Shown piece by piece: positions 8,271 to 16,161 of a stretch of 64,000 nt of DNA. The translations under genes were made by a program, and so were the position numbers. The stretch's first letter is position 1. Every line of letters begins with the position of its first letter. Source of the DNA: Chlamydiota bacterium (GTDB lineage: Bacteria; Chlamydiota; Chlamydiia; Chlamydiales; Parachlamydiaceae); contig JABDCX010000005.1 in assembly GCA_013287915.1 (NCBI GenBank), forward strand, positions 1 through 64,000, given 5' to 3'. Below the pieces are notes generated by a model. The model saw only the letters and a program-made list of their open reading frames with translations, was not told the origin of the DNA and did no database searches.

Positions 8271-8745
8271 ACACGCCATTCATCAACTCTTCATCGAACA
8301 AAAGTGGACGTTAGCCATAGCAGAATCGTGCACAGGTGGGGCAATCGCTGCTGCTTTGACGCGTCTGCCAGGTGCTTCTGAGTACTTCTTAGGAGGCGTC
8401 GTTGCTTATTCAAATGCCCTGAAAGAAACACTGCTCCAAGTCCCTTCTTCAACGCTTCTAAAACAGGGCGCTGTCAGTGAAGAAGCCGTGCAGGCTATGG
8501 TGCGGGGTATGATAGCCGTCTCCTCGGCAGATTTTTCCCTCTCTATTTCAGGAGTGGCTGGACCTATGGGTGGAACAGTTCAAAAGCCGGTCGGAACAGT
8601 TTGGATAGCCGTCATGCGCAAAGGGGGATTGCCCAAATCTCAACATTTTGCGTTTAAGGGTTCTCGAGAGGAGATTATCACAGCCTCTGTCGAAGGGGCA
8701 CTTCTGTTTCTCTACGAATATATTACAGGTTTTAAAAAGAGTTAA
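8260..8745 (+). CDS. CinA C-terminal domain protein (nicotinamide-nucleotide amidohydrolase type)
   Basis: A 161-residue protein covering only the C-terminal domain of CinA. Motifs are AESCTGGAIAAAL (residues about 22-34), VVAYSNALKETLL, GAVSEEAV and SGVAGPMGGTVQKPVGTVW. This family (PncC) deamidates nicotinamide mononucleotide to nicotinate mononucleotide and so recycles pyridine nucleotide. The N-terminal MoaB-like half of classical CinA is absent, as in many bacteria. Translational overlap with the upstream hypothetical gene suggests one transcript. Confidence 0.88.
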   Translation: MKIEHAIHQLFIEQKWTLAIAESCTGGAIAAALTRLPGASEYFLGGVVAYSNALKETLLQVPSSTLLKQGAVSEEAVQAMVRGMIAVSSADFSLSISGVAGPMGGTVQKPVGTVWIAVMRKGGLPKSQHFAFKGSREEIITASVEGALLFLYEYITGFKKS

Positions 8746-8793
8746 GAGCCATTCCCACTGTGAATTTTTGCCGTAATGTGGTATAGTACTGCC

Positions 8794-9666
8794 ATGAAAT
8801 CACAGCAGGAACAAAATAACTACTCCTTAGTCGATAGTGGCGAGGGGCGAAAACTGGAACGGTTCGGTCCCTATTTGATCGATCGCCCGTGTGCACAAGC
8901 CGTTTGGAAAAAGCAGCTGAGCGATCGCGATTGGTTGGAGTGCGACGCTGTCTTTACACGCGAAGGGGAGAATCGGTGGATTTTTCGTCATCAGCTTCCC
9001 GAAATGTGGCATATCGATGTCTCCTCCATCGCGTTTAAAATTTCCCCGACCGATTTTGGTCATTTGGGGATTTTTCCCGAGCAAGATCTGTTTTGGAGAT
9101 GGATTCAAGAGAGAACTCAAGCAGAAAGGGAAAAGCGTCGCCGCCCTTTAAACGTCCTCAATTTATTTGCCTACTCCGGTGGTTCCACTTTAGCAGCCGC
9201 TAAAGGGGGCGCTCAGGTGTGCCACTTAGATGCGTCTAAAGGGATGGTCGCCTGGGCACGTGAGAATGCCGCCTTGAATCAGCTGACCGAAGCTCCGATC
9301 CGTTGGATCGTCGATGATGCTGCCAAATTTCTCACGCGCGAGTTAAAACGGGGAGTCCGTTACGATGCCATTATTTTAGACCCTCCCACATTTGGGCGGG
9401 GCGCCAAAGGGGAGTTGTTTAAGATCGAATCTGATCTGATGCAGTTGTTAGAGCAGTGCCGCAGCCTGTTGACAGACACACCCTCCTTTCTCCTTTTTTC
9501 GTGCCACACGCCCGGTTTTACTCCCCTTGTCATGCACCACACTCTTTTGCAGATGATGGATGGTTTGAAGGGAACAATCGATGTCGGAGAGATGGTTCTT
9601 AAAGGTGAGAAGGGGGTTTTGCCCATTCCAAGCGGCGTATTTGCAAGGTGGGTCAATGAATCATGA
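8794..9666 (+). CDS. Class I SAM methyltransferase, RlmI/RlmK-like
   Basis: A 290-residue methyltransferase of the COG1092 type without a PUA domain. Motif I is NLFAYSGGSTLAAAKGG (about residues 128-144). The acidic motif is HLDASKGM, and the catalytic-loop motif is ILDPPTFGRG, the DPPxF(G/S) form found in rRNA m5C/m2G methyltransferases. The likely target is ribosomal RNA, but the position cannot be told. The frame reaches 8776; I prefer the ATG at 8794 because the N-terminus then matches the family length. The 3' end overlaps the next rRNA/tRNA methyltransferase gene by 11 bp. Confidence 0.8.
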   Translation: MKSQQEQNNYSLVDSGEGRKLERFGPYLIDRPCAQAVWKKQLSDRDWLECDAVFTREGENRWIFRHQLPEMWHIDVSSIAFKISPTDFGHLGIFPEQDLFWRWIQERTQAEREKRRRPLNVLNLFAYSGGSTLAAAKGGAQVCHLDASKGMVAWARENAALNQLTEAPIRWIVDDAAKFLTRELKRGVRYDAIILDPPTFGRGAKGELFKIESDLMQLLEQCRSLLTDTPSFLLFSCHTPGFTPLVMHHTLLQMMDGLKGTIDVGEMVLKGEKGVLPIPSGVFARWVNES

Positions 9667-10477
9667 AATATTAACCAGTTTGCAAAACCCCCGCGTCAAA
9701 CACTTGGTTCGCTTGCGCGAGCGCAGAGAACGGGACGACACTCAAACATTTTTAATTGAGGGGTATCGGGAGTTGTTGCGCGCTATCGATGCAAACCAGC
9801 CTTTGGAAGCGTTGTATGTGTGCCCTTCCCTGTTTTTGGGAACTAACGAACAGGAGCTGATTCAGCGGATTTCGAGTCAGGGAGCAGCTGTGTACCCGTG
9901 TCACGAAACGGTATTTCGCAAAATCTCTTACCGCGACCGCCCCGATGGACTCGTCGCCGTAGGGAAACAGCGCCACCGCACGCTAGACGAGCTGCAAAAG
10001 CTGTTGCCCAAGAAGGAACCTCCCTTCCTCGTCGTTGCTGAAGCGATCGAAAAGCCCGGAAATTTGGGAACAATCTTGCGCTCATCCGATGCGGTCGCTA
10101 TCCACGGCCTGATCGTGTGCGATCAGTGCACCGATATATACAATCCCAATGTGGTGAGAGCCAGTGTTGGGACACTCTTTACCGTGCCTGTTTTCGAAGC
10201 AACAAGCGCCCAAACATTGCAATGGCTAAAAGCACAAGGCATCTTGATTGTTGCAGCCACCCCGGCTGCTACCCATGAATTTACTCAGGTCGATTTATCA
10301 GGGCCCGTTGCGATTGCTGTGGGAACGGAACAGGTCGGCTTGTCAGAGGCGTGGATGCAGGAAGCGGATATCCAAGTGCGCATCCCGATGTGCGGAGTTG
10401 CGGACTCTCTCAACGTCGCGACAGCCACGACAGTGTTATTGTACGAAGTGTTAAGGCAGCGACGAAACAAATCATGA
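9656..10477 (+). CDS. TrmH-family (SpoU) RNA 2'-O-methyltransferase
   Basis: A 273-residue SPOUT methyltransferase. An N-terminal substrate-binding domain (LTSLQNPRVKHLVRLRERRER) is followed by the knotted catalytic domain: motif 1 EKPGNLGTILRSSDA, motif 2 AVGTEQVGLSEAW and motif 3 IPMCGVADSLNVATATTVLL. Members methylate ribose 2'-OH in rRNA (RlmB type) or tRNA. The frame opens upstream at 9581, but the ATG at 9656, inside the end of the previous gene, gives the family N-terminus. It is overlapped at its stop by a pseudouridine synthase gene, making a small RNA-modification operon. Confidence 0.88.
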   Translation: MNHEILTSLQNPRVKHLVRLRERRERDDTQTFLIEGYRELLRAIDANQPLEALYVCPSLFLGTNEQELIQRISSQGAAVYPCHETVFRKISYRDRPDGLVAVGKQRHRTLDELQKLLPKKEPPFLVVAEAIEKPGNLGTILRSSDAVAIHGLIVCDQCTDIYNPNVVRASVGTLFTVPVFEATSAQTLQWLKAQGILIVAATPAATHEFTQVDLSGPVAIAVGTEQVGLSEAWMQEADIQVRIPMCGVADSLNVATATTVLLYEVLRQRRNKS

Positions 10478-11109
10478 CTTTGCAGCCCCCTGTCCCCATC
10501 ATCTACGAGGATAACCACCTTTTGGTTGTGGATAAACCCGCCGGTTTGCTCACCCAACCCACTCCAGAACTCAACGACAGCTTAGAAACCCGCTTGAAAG
10601 CCTGGTTGAAGTCAAAATACAACAAACCAGGGAATGTCTTTTTAGGAGCCGTTCATCGTTTGGATAAACCCGTCAGCGGCCTTGTCCTATTTGCCAAGAC
10701 AAGCAAAGCCTTAAGCCGCCTTAACGCATCGATGCGAGAGGGAAAGTGTCGCAAAACTTACACAGCGACACTTGAGGGTTCTTTACCGGACGAGCACGGC
10801 ACTCTCGAACACTACCTCATCCACGATGCGCACAAAGCGTACATCGCTTCCAAGGAGACTCCCGGGGCCAAGCTTGCCCGTCTGCATTATACCCTCATCA
10901 AACAAGAGGGCGCATGTTCTGAAATTGAAATTACCTTAGAAACAGGCCGTTACCATCAGATTCGCGCCCAATGTGCCGCCATGGGCGCTCCCATCGTCGG
11001 CGATGTCAAGTATGGGAGCCGTTCTAGTAAGGATGAGATTGCTTTAAGAGCATCGCGGCTAGAGTTTCCCCACCCGATCTCGGAGGAGCTTTTGTCTCTT
11101 ATTCTTTGA
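10474..11109 (+). CDS. RluA-family pseudouridine synthase
   Basis: A 211-residue pseudouridine synthase without an S4 domain. Motifs are DNHLLVVDKPAGLLTQPT, the catalytic HRLDKPVSGLVLFAKTS (its Asp is the nucleophile), and LETGRYHQIRAQCAAMGAPI near the end. It isomerises uridines in rRNA or tRNA; the target site cannot be assigned. The start is the ATG overlapping the stop of the TrmH gene (ATGA). It ends 11 bp inside the convergent gene on the other strand, so the two 3' ends overlap. Confidence 0.88.
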   Translation: MTLQPPVPIIYEDNHLLVVDKPAGLLTQPTPELNDSLETRLKAWLKSKYNKPGNVFLGAVHRLDKPVSGLVLFAKTSKALSRLNASMREGKCRKTYTATLEGSLPDEHGTLEHYLIHDAHKAYIASKETPGAKLARLHYTLIKQEGACSEIEITLETGRYHQIRAQCAAMGAPIVGDVKYGSRSSKDEIALRASRLEFPHPISEELLSLIL

Positions 11110-12301
11110 CTTCAACCTTGGGAACGGTTGCCATGACGAGCTGTAGCGCCTCAAATTCTCCGAGCACCCGGTTGATGTTTAATAAAATCACGGGTGTATC
11201 TTGGTGTTCTTTTGCTTTTCCCGTTTCAAACAAAGCCTTGAGCTCTTGGAACGGTTGCATCAGCAAGGGAATGCTCGTATTTTTGTCCCGCTGGAATTCT
11301 TTCTTTGTGATCACTTCCATGCCGTTGATGATGCTTAAGAAGGGATCTCTGATTTCGTAATAGGTGATATCGACATCTGTTAAGAGTGCTTTGGCAACTT
11401 CTGTAAAAGTGCAAGAAGCTGTTAAGACGGCCTCTTCGAAGCGGTGCTCTTGCGCTTTTTTGGCAAATTTTCCTAAGAACCGCAGCGGGGTGCTGGCCAA
11501 TGACATGTCGTAGACGCCAGTAGCGACTGCAATTTTTCCCATCAGCGTGATCATTTTCGTGCACGTTGGCTCCAAACTGTTTTTGACGGCAGCATCGAAA
11601 ATTAAGTCGAATCGCTGGTAGAGAAAAAAGAGCGTAAAACTCACTTTGTCTTTGATCCCCATTTTAAGCATTTGTTTATCTTCCGTCTGATGTCCAATGC
11701 TTTTTGAAGCTTCTAAGAAAAGCGTGGTTGTCTTAGCAAGTGCGTCAAGGGCGGCATTTGATACAGAGGCGCTTTGTTTATGGATCCCCTTGAGAGCCAT
11801 TTCAGAAAGCGCATCGATCCAGAGACAGAGATTTTGCTCGTTTTCCTTTTGGATGCTTCCTTTTGCCTCTTTTGCAAAGAGTTCAATTGAGTCGAATGGA
11901 TTGAGATAACTGAGAACGCGCATCACGAAGTGGCGATTCGCGTCGAGAGTTAAGCCAAGACCGACGATCCAAAAGGCAAAAAGCCACTGCTGCGGGATCG
12001 GGTGAAAGGACCCGATGCTGCAAAAAAGAGTAAAGAGAGCAAAGACCATGCTCCAGGCAGCCATGAGATGAAGGTGTTTATCTTTTTTAAATGTGTCGAT
12101 GATCCGCGGCGTCGAGTCGTTTTCTGCTCTTTGCAGGGGGAGCCAGCAGAAGAAAAACGCGAGGGGAAGGAAAAAGAGGAGCGGAACTGCAATGGCCAGC
12201 ATCGCCGATTCGATGACAGGGATTTTGAGATTTTCGCCCGTGACGTAGGGGCCGAGTATGAGGTATATGGCCATGAGAAGAGAGACGAGCGTTGCGAACA
12301 T
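11099..12301 (-). CDS. Four-TM membrane protein of unknown function
   Basis: A 400-residue protein. The first about 130 residues hold four hydrophobic segments (about 1-20, 30-55, 80-100, 105-125). The remaining 270 residues are a soluble, mainly helical domain with hydrophobic repeats (KMGIKDKVSFTLFFLYQRFDL, MITLMGKIAVATGVYDM). No named family recognised. AAGGTGA lies just before the ATG on the minus strand. It is divergent from a FUSC-type exporter with a short shared intergenic region, so the two may be co-regulated. Its 3' end overlaps the pseudouridine synthase gene. Confidence 0.7.
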   Translation of the reverse strand: MFATLVSLLMAIYLILGPYVTGENLKIPVIESAMLAIAVPLLFFLPLAFFFCWLPLQRAENDSTPRIIDTFKKDKHLHLMAAWSMVFALFTLFCSIGSFHPIPQQWLFAFWIVGLGLTLDANRHFVMRVLSYLNPFDSIELFAKEAKGSIQKENEQNLCLWIDALSEMALKGIHKQSASVSNAALDALAKTTTLFLEASKSIGHQTEDKQMLKMGIKDKVSFTLFFLYQRFDLIFDAAVKNSLEPTCTKMITLMGKIAVATGVYDMSLASTPLRFLGKFAKKAQEHRFEEAVLTASCTFTEVAKALLTDVDITYYEIRDPFLSIINGMEVITKKEFQRDKNTSIPLLMQPFQELKALFETGKAKEHQDTPVILLNINRVLGEFEALQLVMATVPKVEVKE

Positions 12302-12375
12302 GATATCACCTTGTGATTAATGAGCTTTCCTCTCTATATATAAAAATTGAACCGGAAACACACGCTATTTTTTGT

Positions 12376-13494
12376 ATGGAGATTGTTAAGAGGAGTTGGA
12401 GGAACGCGATTTCCTCTCCCGCGCGCGCCTTTTTGAGCCATGGCGATGTTAAAATGGCGCTTAAAATGGCGATTGCAGCTTCTTTGAGTTTTCTCATCGG
12501 CAACTGGTTTTATACCGTCATTGAGCATCCCGTTACTTTTGTAAGCGGGCTGTGGTGTGTCATGGCAGCGGTAATTGTGATGCAAAGCCGTCTGGGCGGC
12601 ACCTATAAGGCGGTGTGGTCCCGTTTTTTTGGCATTTTGATCGGCTCTTTTGCCGGCGGCTTTTTTATCAATATCCTTGGAGAAAGCTATTACAGCATTT
12701 TTATCGGCGTCTTTTGTACGGTGCTCTTGTGTTCCCTCCTCAATTTGGCTGATAGCATTCGAATTGCAGGGCTTTCCTCAGCTCTGATCATCGTGTCTGC
12801 CATTGCCAAACCCGAAGTGGACCCGTGGTCGTTTGCCTTTTTTCGTTTTCTCGATTCGTGCATCGGGATGAGCGTGGCCGTGTGCGTTTCCTATTTTATC
12901 TGGCCTGAAAAGGCGATGGAGAAGATGCGCCATCAATCAGAAAAAATTTTGGCTCTCTTAGCCAAATTCTACCACCGCTCGACCGCTCTTGAAATCAAGG
13001 ATGTCAACCTTAAAAATGCTCCTGGCTTGCATCACGATATTGAGGAAATGTTAGACCTGAATCAAACCTATTGCGACGAGGCGGAGCTAGAAACGCTCGA
13101 TAAAGACCAACGCCTCATCCATTGGAAGGCTTTTAATGCGGCTCTTGACGATCTCTATGAGTTAATTGCTTCGATCGAGCGGGTGCATAAGGAAGCAGTC
13201 GAAATGATCATCGATGATGATTTGGGGCGCGCCATTTCCAGAGTGACGCAAGAATCGGACACCGTTTTGCAAAACCTGGAAAACCGCATTTCAACCCCTT
13301 CGCGTCAAGTGCAGGAACACACACTGAAAGAATCCTTAGAAGCTCTGAGTACAGAACTCAGCCGTTTCCGCTCGACCCACGCAACCCGCAAATTCAATAT
13401 TGAACATGTTGAGAGCTATTTCGTCTATTTCTATAGCCTCCGAGAGATCGGCGAAGACCTCCTTAGCATGGACAAAATCGCCGAGCAGCTATAG
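12376..13494 (+). CDS. FUSC/aromatic acid exporter-family membrane protein
   Basis: A 372-residue protein with six N-terminal membrane segments. The family-like stretch GLWCVMAAVIVMQSRLGGTY leads into VWSRFFGILIGSFAGGFF. This is the half-FUSC/ArAE module seen in efflux proteins of aromatic acids and in fusaric acid resistance. A long cytoplasmic helical domain follows (residues about 170-372) with charged coiled-coil heptads. The frame is open from 12313, but the ATG at 12376 leaves room for a divergent promoter and a plausible N-terminus. The neighbouring divergent gene also encodes a membrane protein with a helical soluble tail. Confidence 0.72.
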   Translation: MEIVKRSWRNAISSPARAFLSHGDVKMALKMAIAASLSFLIGNWFYTVIEHPVTFVSGLWCVMAAVIVMQSRLGGTYKAVWSRFFGILIGSFAGGFFINILGESYYSIFIGVFCTVLLCSLLNLADSIRIAGLSSALIIVSAIAKPEVDPWSFAFFRFLDSCIGMSVAVCVSYFIWPEKAMEKMRHQSEKILALLAKFYHRSTALEIKDVNLKNAPGLHHDIEEMLDLNQTYCDEAELETLDKDQRLIHWKAFNAALDDLYELIASIERVHKEAVEMIIDDDLGRAISRVTQESDTVLQNLENRISTPSRQVQEHTLKESLEALSTELSRFRSTHATRKFNIEHVESYFVYFYSLREIGEDLLSMDKIAEQL

Positions 13495-13570
13495 GGACGA
13501 ATTTTTTTGCACCAGATCCCCCTTTCTGGTAAACTCCTTTTCACCCCTAAGCTCGAGCAAGAGACCTTTT

Positions 13571-14164
13571 ATGCCGTTCGCAACGATCAAAGAACACCGC
13601 GACTTTTTTAGCGCACACCAACGGATCGAATTTGAGCATTTGCTCACTGAGGAGCAATGCCAATTCATGCAACAATGCATGCAATTAGACAACGCGCGCG
13701 ATTTATGGAGACGGCATGCAGTTGTAAAAAAGATCGTCTTTGGTAAAAACTTGGCTCAAATTGCGGCTGAGTTAGTGAATGCCAAGCAGTTGCGCATCGC
13801 TTACGACCAAGTGTTAGGGACAAAGCCAAATAAGACGCTTACCCTCGCGCAAGCAAGTTGTGTGCAAGGGATTGCGTGTGGATGGGTATTTTGTGTAAAG
13901 ACGCCGACACAGGCGATGGAAGAGACTCCCCATTTTTTCCCCCTCAATGCGGGCAGCGGTGTGTTTTTTAGCGCAGAAACCCCCATTCCTTTTGAAGAGC
14001 TCTCCCAGTTATCAGACGCGCTTTATTTACTTGTGGCCTATGCGGATAAAAGAGCCGTCTATATCCATCAGCCTGAAGATCCACACTTGCACGCTTGGAA
14101 AGAGATGGGACTCGCATTTGGCGATCGCTTAAGAGATGACAAATATCCTTTGATCTATCCATGA
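13571..14164 (+). CDS. Conserved hypothetical protein
   Basis: A 197-residue soluble protein. It starts MPFATIKEHRDFFSAHQRIEFEHLL and ends FGDRLRDDKYPLIYP. No family is assigned with confidence; its size and motifs resemble small conserved proteins shared among Chlamydiae. The frame reaches up to 13400 inside the previous gene, but the ATG at 13571 has AAGAGA upstream and the best coding context. Its stop overlaps the start of the lipoate ligase by four bases, so the two are translationally coupled; a link to lipoate metabolism is only suggested by position. Confidence 0.7.
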   Translation: MPFATIKEHRDFFSAHQRIEFEHLLTEEQCQFMQQCMQLDNARDLWRRHAVVKKIVFGKNLAQIAAELVNAKQLRIAYDQVLGTKPNKTLTLAQASCVQGIACGWVFCVKTPTQAMEETPHFFPLNAGSGVFFSAETPIPFEELSQLSDALYLLVAYADKRAVYIHQPEDPHLHAWKEMGLAFGDRLRDDKYPLIYP

Positions 14165-14871
14165 CAAAGCGCGAATGGACACTCATCCAAAGAGAGCCTG
14201 CCTCTGCTGCGGCGAACATGGCCTTCGATGCCATGCTGCTGAAGCGTCTCTCTTGCGTGCAACAGCCCGTTTTGCATCTGTATGAATGGGAATCGCCAAG
14301 CGTAACGTACGGCTACTTCATCGATCCCGAAAAGTACCTTTCCTGTGCTTCCCTTGATAGCTACGGGCTGCAACTCGCCCGACGGCCAACCGGGGGCGGC
14401 GTGATTTTCCATCAGTGCGATTTGACTTTTTCTGTCCTCATGCCTGCAAATCATTCAGCATACACAACGAACACTCTCGAGAACTATGCCTGGATCAATC
14501 GGATCGTTTCAGGAGCGATCAGCCGCTTTTTGCGCCAGGCCGTTTCCGTATCCCTTCTTGAAGAATCCTCTTTGTCCAACCGCCCCTTTTGCATGGTAGA
14601 TCCCACCGTTTTCGATGTGATGATCGAGGGAAAAAAAGTCGCTGGCGGTGCACAAAGGCGTACCAAAGCCGGCTATTTGCACCAAGGGTCGATCGCGTTA
14701 GGCATTCCTGATCCTGCTCTTCTGAAAGCGGTCTTGCGTGACAGCGCGATTGGGGAGACGATGATTGCCAAAACTTATCCGTTGACATGTGAAAAAACTT
14801 CGCCAGAGCAGATTGTTCAATCAAAACAAGAATTGATGTTGTTGCTTATCGATAATTTTAAAAATACCTAA
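14161..14871 (+). CDS. lplA: Lipoate-protein ligase A family protein
   Basis: A 236-residue protein of the BPL/LplA/LipB fold. Key motifs are RRPTGGGVIFHQCDLTFSV (lipoate-binding loop) and GKKVAGGAQRRTKAGYLHQGS, with the lysine that contacts lipoyl-AMP. It attaches lipoate, probably scavenged from the host, to E2 subunits and to GcvH. A lipoylated H protein is encoded about 5 kb downstream in the glycine cleavage operon. The C-terminal accessory domain of long LplA is absent, so it may be an octanoyl/lipoyl transferase rather than a full ligase. Confidence 0.85.
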   Translation: MTKREWTLIQREPASAAANMAFDAMLLKRLSCVQQPVLHLYEWESPSVTYGYFIDPEKYLSCASLDSYGLQLARRPTGGGVIFHQCDLTFSVLMPANHSAYTTNTLENYAWINRIVSGAISRFLRQAVSVSLLEESSLSNRPFCMVDPTVFDVMIEGKKVAGGAQRRTKAGYLHQGSIALGIPDPALLKAVLRDSAIGETMIAKTYPLTCEKTSPEQIVQSKQELMLLLIDNFKNT

Positions 14872-14883
14872 TCGTTTTTTTTA

Positions 14884-14913
14884 TTGAAATCAATCTTTAT
14901 CATTTTACATAAT
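14884..14913 (+). promoter_or_regulatory. Predicted sigma-70 promoter in an AT-rich gap
   Basis: TTGAAA, 18-bp spacer, CATAAT. It lies in the 99-bp AT-rich gap between lplA and the 117-residue hypothetical gene, about 58 bp ahead of the ATG. Prediction from sequence only. Confidence 0.4.
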
Positions 14914-14970
14914 CGTTCATGTGACTATTCCTAGTCGTAATTAAAAACCATAAACAAGTGGAGTATATCT

Positions 14971-15324
14971 ATGTCTTCTACTACAAGTTGGGAATCGAGT
15001 TTATCACCCCGTTTTTCGAGAATTTTAACACGAGAAGTTCCCGTTTATAAGGACTTCAAATATGGTGCCTCTATTCTCGTAAAGGAGTTGATTCCTAAGG
15101 CAATTGAAGCGTTGAAAGAATATCGTGAGATTGTAGCTGAAGTGGGCGAGATTGATGGAAAATACCGCTGGTATAATTGGAAAGATGACACTACCTACAC
15201 GATAAGTCGGGATATTCTAGATGTTATCGAAAGGACTGCTATGTTTGCGGGAGTGGCAGTTTGCAGAAGCACAGATACAAATGATCATCATGTTTGGCTG
15301 CATCATGATTTGGACTACTTTTGA
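14971..15324 (+). CDS. Small hypothetical protein
   Basis: A 117-residue soluble protein without recognisable domain. It has an amphipathic helical middle (LIPKAIEALKEYREIVAEV) and a histidine-rich end (TNDHHVWLHHDLDYF). The ATG is preceded by GTGGAG at a good spacing, and an own AT-rich promoter lies upstream, which supports a real gene expressed on its own. Its last 10 bp overlap the convergent solute-binding-protein gene. Possibly a secreted or regulatory small protein, unproven. Confidence 0.6.
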   Translation: MSSTTSWESSLSPRFSRILTREVPVYKDFKYGASILVKELIPKAIEALKEYREIVAEVGEIDGKYRWYNWKDDTTYTISRDILDVIERTAMFAGVAVCRSTDTNDHHVWLHHDLDYF

Positions 15325-16151
15325 GGGGGCGGATGGGAGGCGTCGATCAAGGACCACTTTTCGATCAGCTTTTTATAGGTGCCGTCTTCGGTGGCCTCTT
15401 CGAGTCGCTTGTCGAATTTATCGATTAAGTTTTCCGTTCGCTCATTTTTGAGGCCGACAAGGCGGACCCCTTCATCAGCGAGAGGGGCGCTGGCAATTCT
15501 GAGGCTATTGCTATAGAGGCTTTGGACGAGGCTATAGGCAGGGAGGGCAGAGATGATGGCGGCGTCGATCTGCTTTTTGACAAGGGCATCGAGTGCTCTG
15601 ATATTGGTGTCATAGCTCACAAAGGTGAGCTCGTAAATGTTGGCGCCCGTTTCGCGTAAGGCATTAAAAATGAGAGAAGACCCCGTCACGATGCCGATCG
15701 TGTGGCCTTTCATTTCTTTTAAGGAGAGGCGGGGAGAGTCCTTGCGCAGGATGAGGACGGGTCCGAGTTCGTAATACATTTCAGAAAAATCGTATTTCTC
15801 CTGGTTGACGACATTAGGCCTCATGGTGGTAATGATCGCATCGTAATGCCCATTATCCAATCCTTGTATGAGCAGAGTGGGCGTGACGTCGACAAATTCG
15901 AAGCGTAAGTGTTCGTTTGAGGCGATGATCGACAGGAGATCGTTAGTAAAGGCGAGGAGATTTTTTTCTTTTGCGGCAAGCTGCATCGGGTACCAGGAGA
16001 CATCTCTTCCAATGAAGTAGAGCGACTGGGAGCGTTTGTTATTTGAGGAGCAGCTGCGAATGAGGAAAACGAGAGCGACAATGACGATGATCGTTCCGAT
16101 TGTAAACCCGGCTATTTTGGGAGCTTTGGAAAAGAGGCTCTTGAAATTCAT
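15315..16151 (-). CDS. ABC-transporter-type solute-binding protein, family 3
   Basis: A 278-residue protein. An N-terminal hydrophobic anchor (IAGFTIGTIIVIVALVFLI) is followed by RSCSS, which is not a good lipobox. A periplasmic amino-acid-binding domain follows: FIGRDVSWYPM, GHYDAIITTMRPN, YYELGPVLILRKDS and KGHTIGIVTGSS. Proteins of this kind bind polar amino acids such as arginine or glutamine. No permease or ATPase gene is adjacent, so it would work with a transporter encoded elsewhere. It lies 10 bp downstream of glgP on the same strand. Confidence 0.82.
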   Translation of the reverse strand: MNFKSLFSKAPKIAGFTIGTIIVIVALVFLIRSCSSNNKRSQSLYFIGRDVSWYPMQLAAKEKNLLAFTNDLLSIIASNEHLRFEFVDVTPTLLIQGLDNGHYDAIITTMRPNVVNQEKYDFSEMYYELGPVLILRKDSPRLSLKEMKGHTIGIVTGSSLIFNALRETGANIYELTFVSYDTNIRALDALVKKQIDAAIISALPAYSLVQSLYSNSLRIASAPLADEGVRLVGLKNERTENLIDKFDKRLEEATEDGTYKKLIEKWSLIDASHPPPQK

Positions 16152-16161
16152 TGTAAAGTCC

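Noticed and set aside
8776-8794. TATAGT as a -10 box for the methyltransferase gene
   Set aside because: It lies too close to the ATG and has no -35 at a proper distance.
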